A stretch of 64,000 nt of DNA from Maridesulfovibrio ferrireducens (GTDB lineage Bacteria > Desulfobacterota > Desulfovibrionia > Desulfovibrionales > Desulfovibrionaceae), in assembly GCF_900101105.1 (NCBI RefSeq), contig NZ_FNGA01000002.1:500479-564478 (forward strand). The letters run 5' to 3'. The first letter of the stretch is position 1. Every line of letters begins with the position of its first letter. Below are positions 25,837-33,795 of this stretch, one piece after another. The position numbers were made by a program, and so were the translations under genes. Under the pieces are notes generated by a model that searched no databases, had not been told where the DNA came from, and saw only the letters and a program-made list of their open reading frames with translations.

Positions 25837-26763
25837 ATGAATCAGAACAAAGAACCAGTCGCCTACTTCCGCCTCCTTGAATATGAATCCACGTTCATGG
25901 ACGCTGCAATTGATTTGATTCTTGAGGAAACCGGATTCAAAATAAATCCGGGCACAAAAGTTCTGGTTAAACCGAATTTAGTCTCGGCACGAAACCCTCT
26001 TGCCTGCACTCATCCAAATGTGACCATTTCCTTATGCCGCTACCTGCTTGATTGTGGAGCCATCGTAACAGTAGGAGACTCTCCCAGTTACGGTACTGCC
26101 GCGCAAGTTTCCAAAGCCATAGGTATGACGTCAGGTCTTGCTGAATTGGGAATTACACCCATAACACTTGGACGCCCTGTTCCGCTTAAACTTTCATTCG
26201 GTAAATCGATCGGAATTTCCCGCGACGCGCTGGAAACGGACATGATCATCAACGTCCCTAAACTTAAAGCTCACTGTCAGTTTTTAGTTACCGGAGCTGT
26301 CAAAAACCTTTTCGGCACTGTTGTCGGATTCAGAAAAGCCCTTGCTCACACCAGATTCGGCGAAACAAAGGGACTTATGGAAAAGCTGGTCCTTGAAGTT
26401 GCCGCAAAAATGCCGGTTGCTTTCAATCTAATGGACGCCATTTATCCCATGCATGTTACGGGACCGATAAGCGGTAAACCGTTTGCCATGAGCTTACTTG
26501 CAGGATCGCCTAATGCCTATGCTCTTGATACCGCAATTTACATGTTGCTAGGGTTAAGCCCGAAAAAAGTACTGCTCTGGAAAGAAATATCTAATCAAAA
26601 AATTCGAGGCTACGACCCCGATCATATTAAATATGTAATAGAGCCTCCCGACGACTTCGACACGACTGATTTTCAGCTTCCTGAAATATTGAGCCCTATG
26701 GAATTCGAAGTTGTCCGCCTTGTTAAAGGTAGAGTTAAAAGCCTTTTCAACAGAATAAGCTAA
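25837..26763 (+). CDS. DUF362-domain protein
   Basis: The 308-residue protein matches DUF362: VLVKPNLVSARNPLACTHPNV, GDSPSYG, INVPKLKAHCQFLVTGAVKNLFGTVVGFRKA. The family is common in anaerobes and often linked to Fe-S proteins, but its chemistry is unknown. The C-terminal ferredoxin domain found in many members is missing here. It is 31 bases after the H1-tail gene and 49 bases before hypF, probably one transcript. Confidence 0.88.
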   Translation: MNQNKEPVAYFRLLEYESTFMDAAIDLILEETGFKINPGTKVLVKPNLVSARNPLACTHPNVTISLCRYLLDCGAIVTVGDSPSYGTAAQVSKAIGMTSGLAELGITPITLGRPVPLKLSFGKSIGISRDALETDMIINVPKLKAHCQFLVTGAVKNLFGTVVGFRKALAHTRFGETKGLMEKLVLEVAAKMPVAFNLMDAIYPMHVTGPISGKPFAMSLLAGSPNAYALDTAIYMLLGLSPKKVLLWKEISNQKIRGYDPDHIKYVIEPPDDFDTTDFQLPEILSPMEFEVVRLVKGRVKSLFNRIS

Positions 26764-26812
26764 CACTTTATCTCCAATCTATAACACTCAATACTCAAAG
26801 AGAATTTCGCAT

Positions 26813-29212
26813 ATGACCGACAGTCTTTCTCGCAGAATACTCACGATAACAGGACAAGTTCAAGGTGTAGGCTTCAGGCCTTTTATCTATAAAACAGCTC
26901 TTAAGTGTGAACTGTCCGGCAACGTACGCAACAGCCCGGAAGGCGTGCTCATAGAAATTCAAGGAAACACTCTTAGTCACGCAAATTTTGACAAAGCTCT
27001 GAAAGACGATCTACCGAGACTGGCAAAAATAGTATCACTTCAAAAAAAAGATATTGAGCTGCTTGAGGGTGAAAATGAATTCTGCATCCTTTCAAGTACT
27101 GCCGGCGAAGGACATTGCGTTCTGATAAGTCCGGATGTGGCGACATGTCCTGATTGTTTCAATGAAATGAACGATCCTTCTGACCGCAGATATGAATACC
27201 CATTCACTAACTGCACAAATTGCGGACCGCGCTATACAATCACCCGCTCAATTCCTTATGATCGCCCTGTAACTTCAATGGCTTGTTTTCCGCTCTGCGA
27301 TTGCTGCGAAGAAGAGTACAAAAACCCGCTTGATCGCAGATTTCACGCTCAGCCGAATGCATGTAAAGATTGCGGCCCCAAAGTATGGCTCACGGATAAC
27401 AAAGGTAAAGAAATTTCCGGTCCACAGGAGGCCATATCCAGACTGGCAAACCTTTTAGCTGAAGGTAAAATTGCCGCAGTAAAAGGGCTTGGCGGATTCC
27501 ATCTTGTCTGCGATGCATCAAATCCCATTGCAATAGCAACTCTTAGAAGACGTAAGCATCGACCTGACAAACCGCTGGCAGTGATGGTCAAAAACATCAA
27601 AGAGGCAGGTAAACTTGCTGATCTATCTGAAAATGATCATGAATTATTAGAAGGATTGCAACGCCCGATAGTTCTTGCTCCCAAAAGTTCAAGCTACTCG
27701 CTTGCACCGGAAATTGCGCCGGACACCGATTTCATTGGCCTGATGGTTCCGTACACTCCGCTGCATCAAGTGTTGATTAAATATTTTTCCAAGCTGAAAG
27801 CATCACCCGCAGCTTTAGTCATGACTTCGGGAAACATGAGCTCCGCGCCAATCTGCATCGGCAACCGTGAAGCTTTAAAAAGGTTACCGAAAATCGCCGA
27901 TTTTTTTCTGTTTCACAACCGGGATATCCTTATCCGTGTTGACGACTCAGTAACTAGATCCGTCCCGGAATTCAACAATGAACAGGCTGAAAAGGTTGAC
28001 GCACCGTCTGCCGGAACAGATTTCAGAACAGTCTTCATGCGCAGAGCCAGAGGCTATACGCCCTCACCTGTTTTTCTCGCACATGGCACATCCTGCGTTA
28101 TGGGAACAGGACCGGAACTGAAAAACACATTGTGTATAACAAAGGGAGATCAGGCCTTTTCAAGTCAACATATCGGAGACATGCAGAACCTTGAAACTAT
28201 GCAATTCTGGAAAGAAATACGTCTACACCTTCAAAATATATTACAGGTTAAACCTGAACTGATAGTACATGACCTGCACCCTGATTACATGACCACGGAA
28301 CTTGCTTCCGAAATCGGACAGGCAGAAGGAATTAAGACCACATCTTTGCAACATCATTATGCTCATATTTATTCTGTATTAGCTGAAAATAAACATACTG
28401 GTCCGGCTATAGGCTTTGCTCTGGACGGAACAGGACTTGGGGACGACCGCACCATATGGGGCGGTGAATGTCTGCTCGTCGACAATGAAAAGCTGAGTAA
28501 TCGAAGACTGGCAAGATTCACACATATCAGACTTCCGGGCGGCGAAGCCGCAGTGCGTGAACCTTGGAGAATAGCACGGGGAGCGACGCGCGACCTCGGA
28601 CTTGACGTGGACTGTCTTCACCTACCGGAAAATTTCAAAGCGGGCGCAAAAATGCTCGATCAAATGCTGGAAAAAGACATTAACAGTCCGGTCACAAGTA
28701 GTTGCGGAAGACTCTTCGACGCCGTGTCTGCAATGCTCGGCCTTTGCGATACAATTACCTATGAAGGACAAGCTGCAATTCTTCTGGAAAAAATTCAGGA
28801 CCACAACGAACAAGGTCAGTACTTATGCCCTGTCAAAGAAATTCCCGGAAGTTCTTCTAGTGAGCATGAAGACAGCTTAAGCGAAATTTGCACGGGCGAA
28901 CTTTTCCGGCAGGCATTTAATGATCATATCGCAAACGTTTCGACCGGAATAATCAGCCGTAAATTTCATAAAGGATTAATTTCAGGGCTGGCGGATTGTG
29001 CTGAAAAAATATCAAAACAGACAGGAATAAAAACTATAGGATTGAGCGGCGGAGTAATGCAAAACCTGACTCTCGCAGTTGAACTCCCTCTGGAGCTCCA
29101 GAAAAGAGGATTAAATCCCCTTGTTCACAGATTTTTACCGCCAAATGATGCGTGTATATCCTTGGGGCAGGCTGTTTACGGGCAGCGGATGCTTGAACTT
29201 GCTAAACAATAA
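26813..29212 (+). CDS. hypF: Carbamoyltransferase HypF
   Basis: The 799-residue protein has every HypF domain in order: acylphosphatase (GQVQGVGFRPF), two zinc fingers (CPDCF, CTNCGPR; CPLCDCC, CKDCGP), a YrdC/Sua5-like carbamoyl-adenylation domain, and a Kae1-like domain with the metal-binding HHYAH and FALDGTGLGDD motifs. It activates carbamoyl phosphate and transfers the group to the C-terminal cysteine of HypE. Length is normal. It is the last gene of a co-directional run, far from hypD-hypE. Confidence 0.97.
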   Translation: MTDSLSRRILTITGQVQGVGFRPFIYKTALKCELSGNVRNSPEGVLIEIQGNTLSHANFDKALKDDLPRLAKIVSLQKKDIELLEGENEFCILSSTAGEGHCVLISPDVATCPDCFNEMNDPSDRRYEYPFTNCTNCGPRYTITRSIPYDRPVTSMACFPLCDCCEEEYKNPLDRRFHAQPNACKDCGPKVWLTDNKGKEISGPQEAISRLANLLAEGKIAAVKGLGGFHLVCDASNPIAIATLRRRKHRPDKPLAVMVKNIKEAGKLADLSENDHELLEGLQRPIVLAPKSSSYSLAPEIAPDTDFIGLMVPYTPLHQVLIKYFSKLKASPAALVMTSGNMSSAPICIGNREALKRLPKIADFFLFHNRDILIRVDDSVTRSVPEFNNEQAEKVDAPSAGTDFRTVFMRRARGYTPSPVFLAHGTSCVMGTGPELKNTLCITKGDQAFSSQHIGDMQNLETMQFWKEIRLHLQNILQVKPELIVHDLHPDYMTTELASEIGQAEGIKTTSLQHHYAHIYSVLAENKHTGPAIGFALDGTGLGDDRTIWGGECLLVDNEKLSNRRLARFTHIRLPGGEAAVREPWRIARGATRDLGLDVDCLHLPENFKAGAKMLDQMLEKDINSPVTSSCGRLFDAVSAMLGLCDTITYEGQAAILLEKIQDHNEQGQYLCPVKEIPGSSSSEHEDSLSEICTGELFRQAFNDHIANVSTGIISRKFHKGLISGLADCAEKISKQTGIKTIGLSGGVMQNLTLAVELPLELQKRGLNPLVHRFLPPNDACISLGQAVYGQRMLELAKQ

Positions 29213-29256
29213 AAAGTACATTTGAAAAATACACTTTAAAATATATAGAAAATCAA

Positions 29257-29302
29257 AAAAGTGCGGGGGAAACTTTCTTTAGAAAGCTTCCCCCGCACTT
29301 TT
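29257..29302. terminator. Bidirectional terminator between hypF and a receiver gene
   Basis: A stem of at least 11 perfect pairs (GTGCGGGGGAA with its complement), extended past a mismatch by CTTTC/GAAAG, with A's before and T's after. It serves both convergent transcripts. Confidence 0.88.
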
Positions 29303-29327
29303 CAATTTAAATAACCAGAAGTGAAGA

Positions 29328-29756
29328 CTACCAGCCTTTATGTTCCAGAATATCCTTCACTTTTTTTTCAGTCTTTTTTTCAACCAGAATCATTTTGCGA
29401 GCCTGAGCTTTTTTGATCTTATCTGTAAGTACATTGATATCTGCCGGTTTTTCGACAAAATCCATTGCACCCAGTTTCATAGCTTCGATTCCTTTTTCTA
29501 CAGTGGCATGGCCGCTGAGAAGAATCACCTGCATTTCCGGTTTAGTTTTTTTGATATGTTTAAGAACTTCAATTCCATCAACCCCGGGCATTTGCAGATC
29601 CAAAATGATAGCATCATATGATTCATTATTTACCATTTCGAGAGCATCTTGGGGGTTTGTACATGTACTCACGTTCATGCCGCGAAGCTCCATGCGTTCA
29701 GCAAGACCTTCCACAAATTCTTTTTCATCATCAACTAATAGTACTTTTTCGGCCAT
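29328..29756 (-). CDS. Single-domain response regulator, last gene of the SulP signalling operon
   Basis: A 142-residue receiver with DDE near residue 9, phospho-acceptor Asp in IILDLQMPGVDG and Lys in FVEKPAD, plus a ~25-residue Lys/Glu-rich tail (ILVEKKTEKKVKDIL). The start at 29756 has GGAG 6 bases upstream; a longer frame to 29774 overlaps this site. It lies 45 bases after the kinase-like gene and ends at the terminator at 29257-29302. No DNA-binding domain is present, so it relays phosphate or acts by contact. Confidence 0.92.
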   Translation of the reverse strand: MAEKVLLVDDEKEFVEGLAERMELRGMNVSTCTNPQDALEMVNNESYDAIILDLQMPGVDGIEVLKHIKKTKPEMQVILLSGHATVEKGIEAMKLGAMDFVEKPADINVLTDKIKKAQARKMILVEKKTEKKVKDILEHKGW

Positions 29757-29801
29757 GGCTTTCTCCAACTGCATTAAGAGTTAAGTTTGTACTTTCAACA
29801 C

Positions 29802-30434
29802 TTAAAAAATAATTTCTAGTATTTTATCCTGCGTCTTCATCTTAACAGATGCGTTCGCGTTCTTTGAGAGGACTTCTATTGCCTGAAATTCTTTTTCTGC
29901 CACATCCTGTTCAAGGCCGTGTACAGATATTACCTTTTCGCTATTTTTCTTTAAAACTTCAACTGTTATTTCACTGTCCTTCCCGGCACTGTCCATGCTC
30001 ACTTCAAGACATCTGGCTATAAGCATTTCAGTTGAAAAAGGATCACATTTTGCTGTTACCTTTTCCCCTTCCTTAAGGGTAACGGTAACACACTTTGCTG
30101 CAGCCATTCTCTTAAAAAGAGCTGTTACGAGAGAGACTGTTTCATATAAATCTATTTCACATTCAGGAACATCTATACTGTGAGCGAACCTGTTCATATT
30201 TTTTATTATAGAATCACCGCGTTTAATTTGATTCTGTATCTTTTCAGCCAATTTGACAAGACGTTCCGGCTCAAGTTCCATCCCTTGTGCCGCCATAAGC
30301 GATAAATCGTGCAAAAGTCCCGCTTCTTCATTGATGATAGCCAGAACATTTTTTACATCATGGGAAATAGTAGCACTTACTTTTCCAAAAAAGCAAAGCC
30401 CATCCCGACCTTGAATATTTCCAGATGATCCCAT
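29802..30434 (-). CDS. Kinase-like protein with phospho-histidine helix but no recognisable ATPase domain
   Basis: The 210-residue cytoplasmic protein has an HisKA-type H-box with His25 (ATISHDVKNVLAIINEE). The stretch after it nearly repeats the neighbouring kinase: 14 of 20 residues agree. The C-terminal ~100 residues sit where the HATPase domain should be, yet the N-box, DxGxG and GLGL motifs are missing. It may be a phosphotransfer protein (like Spo0B or ChpT), a phosphatase or a decoy that binds the same receivers. Genes on both sides are receivers. Confidence 0.82.
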   Translation of the reverse strand: MGSSGNIQGRDGLCFFGKVSATISHDVKNVLAIINEEAGLLHDLSLMAAQGMELEPERLVKLAEKIQNQIKRGDSIIKNMNRFAHSIDVPECEIDLYETVSLVTALFKRMAAAKCVTVTLKEGEKVTAKCDPFSTEMLIARCLEVSMDSAGKDSEITVEVLKKNSEKVISVHGLEQDVAEKEFQAIEVLSKNANASVKMKTQDKILEIIF

Positions 30435-30456
30435 GATACCCTCCCTCTAAAAATTC

Positions 30457-30810
30457 TTAAATACCCAAAGCTATGTTAATTTTTTCAACAAGATCTTCAA
30501 TCTTCACCGGTTTGATCAAATAAGAATCAGCTCCGGAAGTTCCTTCTTTATAATCCGCTTCTGAACCATGCCCGGAAAGGAATATATACTTAAGATCAGG
30601 ACAGATTTGCTCAAGCTCCTTGCGCAGTTCGAGTCCGCTGATACGAGGCATTTTCACATCAAGTATTGCAAGGTCATATTTAATTTCAGTGACTTTTTCT
30701 ATAGCTTCTTCACCGGAAGTAACCCAGTCCGCATCAAATCCTCTAAACGAAAGGCGTTCTGCAAGAGCGGAAACAAGCTCAAGTTCATCATCAACAAGTA
30801 AAATTCTCAT
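30457..30810 (-). CDS. Single-domain response regulator
   Basis: A 117-residue receiver domain: DDE at 7-9, phospho-acceptor Asp51 in AILDVKMPRISG, switch Ser in FLSGHG and Lys in YLIKPVK. It has no output domain. It starts 2 bases after the stop of the Cache kinase gene, the likely phosphodonor, and is followed 22 bases on by the ATPase-less kinase-like gene. Confidence 0.92.
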   Translation of the reverse strand: MRILLVDDELELVSALAERLSFRGFDADWVTSGEEAIEKVTEIKYDLAILDVKMPRISGLELRKELEQICPDLKYIFLSGHGSEADYKEGTSGADSYLIKPVKIEDLVEKINIALGI

Positions 30811-30812
30811 TT

Positions 30813-32546
30813 CTAGCTTTCTCCCTTAGCTATAGGATTCACAGGAAGTGAAAAACGAAATTCAGTTCCCATGCCAAGCTCACTTTCAACAACCATCAGC
30901 CCACCGAGATCCTGAACAAGTCCATATGTTATAGAAAGCCCCAGTCCGGTCCCGCCTGTTTGTTTTTTAGTAGAATAGAAAGGTTCAAATATCCGTTTAA
31001 GATCTGTTGCAGGTATGCCGCAACCATCATCTTTAACCGAAAAGTTAATTCTATTATTGTCGGCACGAGCAACTTTTACCTGCAAAGCCCCACCATCTTT
31101 CATTGCCTGAAAAGCATTGCTTATCAGGTTCAACAGAACCTGCTCAAGTTTTCCTCTATCAGTGACAATTTCATAAATGCCACTCTCGACATCAACCGAA
31201 ACATTAATACTGCGATATTCGGCTTCCTTATTGAGAAAACTAAGCACGGTTTCAACAATTGTTTTAGGATAAACGGGCCTGAGTTCAACGTCGTCCTGCC
31301 TTGAAAATCCGAGCAACCGTTTAGTAATCCTTCCGCATCTTTCAACCGAACCTATCACGGAATCCAGAAGTCCAAGGACTCGCGCGTCAACTTCATATGC
31401 TTTATTGAAGGTAAATAAATCTTTTAATAATCCGGCTTTCTCATTAATAATGGCAAGAGGATTATTAATTTCATGGGCAACACCGGCAGCAAGCCGTCCA
31501 ATTGAAGCCATGCGATTGTGATGTTCCATCTGCTGCAACAACTTTGAACGTGTCATGTCAGCCATATATATCCGCTCAACCATATAGGAGGCAACAGCCC
31601 ACATAACCAAAAGAATCACCGCCACACTGATAGTAGATATCCATGTGAGAGTATCGCGGGAACCTTGCCATGCTCCCATAAGTTCAGCTTCCGGCTTAAC
31701 AACCATAAGAATGAAGGGAGTTCCTTCAATATACGCATAGCCGACAATCGCAGGCAAATCTTTTTTAATTTGGATTTCTTCAACCTTAGTGCGGAATGAT
31801 TTTTCCGGCAAAGAGAACGAAATCTTTGAAAAAACATCTCCGTTCCACTTGGAAGGAGTCTGCATAATCCCTGCATTATTTACCAGAAAAGCATCTGCCC
31901 CTTCCGATAAATCAAGAGAAGAAAGGATACCGTTGAACTGGGTTGTATCCAGAGTTGCCCGGTAAATTTTGTAATGCTCATTATCCGTATAATGTTTTAC
32001 GGCAATGACGAGATGAGGACTGTCACGAAATCCCAGAAAAACATCACTGATGTATGTTCCCTGATCAGTGGCCTGCTTAAACCACGCTTGTCCTTTGTAG
32101 TCTTTGCCCTCCAGATTGTACGGGCCTACGTAGGCAAGCTGCTTACCGTCTTCATCAATAATACCCAGATCAATAAACCCGCCAAAGCTGTTCTTTAATG
32201 CCCTAAGCATTTCAGCCAGCCGCTCCTTTCGCTGAAAGGAGCGGAAATCATCCAGTTGTACAATCAACTGTAACGCTGATTTCCGCTCCTCCAGAAAGTA
32301 TGCGACTGCCCGGCGGGTATTGGAGGTTGTCCTCGCCCCCCTGAGCATATTTTCAGAATTAATAGCAACCCGGGTGACATTAAAATCTATGAAGGCCAAG
32401 ATGAACAACGGAACCAGAGAGACCACAACAAGAATTACAAAACACAAACGCCAGATGCGCTGGTAATCAAATAAACTCTTATATGGTCCCGCAGATTTTT
32501 TATCCGCGTTCCAGAATTCCGGTCGAAGAAGTCCTTTTAATGACAT
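30813..32546 (-). CDS. Cache-domain sensor histidine kinase
   Basis: The 577-residue kinase has membrane segments at about 33-54 and 301-323 enclosing a ~245-residue periplasmic double-Cache-like sensor (with FIDLGIIDEDGKQLAYVGPY and GQAWFKQAT). The cytoplasmic part has HisKA with His358 in GVAHEINNP, the N-box (LLNLISNAFQAM) and G-boxes DDGCGIP and GGTGLGL. All catalytic motifs are intact. It should sense a small periplasmic ligand and pass phosphate to the receivers of the operon. Confidence 0.95.
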   Translation of the reverse strand: MSLKGLLRPEFWNADKKSAGPYKSLFDYQRIWRLCFVILVVVSLVPLFILAFIDFNVTRVAINSENMLRGARTTSNTRRAVAYFLEERKSALQLIVQLDDFRSFQRKERLAEMLRALKNSFGGFIDLGIIDEDGKQLAYVGPYNLEGKDYKGQAWFKQATDQGTYISDVFLGFRDSPHLVIAVKHYTDNEHYKIYRATLDTTQFNGILSSLDLSEGADAFLVNNAGIMQTPSKWNGDVFSKISFSLPEKSFRTKVEEIQIKKDLPAIVGYAYIEGTPFILMVVKPEAELMGAWQGSRDTLTWISTISVAVILLVMWAVASYMVERIYMADMTRSKLLQQMEHHNRMASIGRLAAGVAHEINNPLAIINEKAGLLKDLFTFNKAYEVDARVLGLLDSVIGSVERCGRITKRLLGFSRQDDVELRPVYPKTIVETVLSFLNKEAEYRSINVSVDVESGIYEIVTDRGKLEQVLLNLISNAFQAMKDGGALQVKVARADNNRINFSVKDDGCGIPATDLKRIFEPFYSTKKQTGGTGLGLSITYGLVQDLGGLMVVESELGMGTEFRFSLPVNPIAKGES

Positions 32547-32568
32547 GGCCTACCCCGGATATACTAAA

Positions 32569-33783
32569 TTATACTTCGCGAATTTTTGCGTAAGCTTCTT
32601 TAAGTGTTGTACTAAGAACATCAATATCTACAGGCTTATGCAAATAGGCAAAAGCTCCGAGTTCCATACAAACTTTCTTATCCTGATCAGAACCATGTCC
32701 GGTAAGGATAATAACTTCAATATTAGGTCTAGTGGTTTTAACTCTGCGCAAAACCTCAATACCGTCAATACCGGGCATTTTGAGGTCAAGAATCATGACT
32801 TCAGGCTCATCATCCTTAACGAGATCAAGTGCGGCTTCACCGTCGTAAACAACGTGAGAACCGAGATCACGCATAAGAAGTCTTTCAGATAAAGTTTGTA
32901 CAAACTCACGCTCGTCATCAACAAGCAGAACTCTTGAAGGCAGTTCAAAATCCATGCGGCGATAAATATCAGCCTCATAAAATTCCTTACCGAACTGAAC
33001 TTCAACACTGTTAACACCATCAAGCGGCTCAGCTATTTCACGCAACTCTTTTTCAAGACGATCAACAAGCAGCACCTTTTTATTGATAGCGAGAACAACC
33101 GTTCCGGCTTTGGCAGAAACCTTCACATTATGTCCCTTAGAAACAAGTGCGGTTTCAACTTTAGCAGCAAGCAGGAAGTCCTGTGCAGCAAGCTTGGATT
33201 CATCTGTAACCTGAACGGCTACATTACCAAGCTGCTCTTTAATAAGAGCGACAGATTCATCAACGCCGGTTTTGCCGACAGGGATCACCATGTCATATAG
33301 AGTGCTTGTCCAAGGATCTTTTTTCCCGGTAAGCTCTCTGACCCATACAGTTTTTTCTTCATCGTTATGCTGCATTAATTTAACAGCTTCTTTTTCGGAA
33401 GTGCCTTCTTCATTGCGTGCAATTTCAATTCTCTTCTGGACATCATCGATGATGCAGACTTTGAGAACATGAGAAATCGACTGAGAAAGCAGTTGAGAAA
33501 CAAAGCCTGAGACAAGAAGAGCTTCGCCCTTAACCAGCTTTTCGGCCAGAGCGAGTCTAAGCCATGCCACTGATCTTTCTTTTTCGTGACTGAATTTATT
33601 AAAGATCGAAGCCTTCGGGGAGAAAGCTTTCAAAATTGTTTTTTCAGTCATTCCACTGAGCTTTGCAGCTTCTGAAACCAAGTCCGAATCAGTAACCAGA
33701 CTACAGCCTGTATCATCAAGCAAGCGCTTAACAACTGATTCAGCCTGACAGAACAGGCCGCTGAATATAAGGATATCAGACAT
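32569..33783 (-). CDS. Cytidylate-kinase-like / BON / receiver fusion protein
   Basis: Residues about 1-190 resemble the cytidylate-kinase-like P-loop family, but the loop reads SGLFCQAES with no Lys, so nucleotide phosphoryl transfer is doubtful. Residues about 200-270 look like a BON domain (VETALVSKGHNVKVSAKAGTVVLAI ... LDGVNSVEV). Residues about 285-405 are a receiver with DDE at 290-292, phospho-acceptor Asp334 in MILDLKMPGIDG and Lys384. The start is the second of two ATGs, 6 bases after GGAGG. It sits between the SulP transporter (9-12 bases) and the Cache kinase (22 bases), so it probably links transport with the relay. Confidence 0.85.
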   Translation of the reverse strand: MSDILIFSGLFCQAESVVKRLLDDTGCSLVTDSDLVSEAAKLSGMTEKTILKAFSPKASIFNKFSHEKERSVAWLRLALAEKLVKGEALLVSGFVSQLLSQSISHVLKVCIIDDVQKRIEIARNEEGTSEKEAVKLMQHNDEEKTVWVRELTGKKDPWTSTLYDMVIPVGKTGVDESVALIKEQLGNVAVQVTDESKLAAQDFLLAAKVETALVSKGHNVKVSAKAGTVVLAINKKVLLVDRLEKELREIAEPLDGVNSVEVQFGKEFYEADIYRRMDFELPSRVLLVDDEREFVQTLSERLLMRDLGSHVVYDGEAALDLVKDDEPEVMILDLKMPGIDGIEVLRRVKTTRPNIEVIILTGHGSDQDKKVCMELGAFAYLHKPVDIDVLSTTLKEAYAKIREV

Positions 33784-33795
33784 CATTAACCTCCA

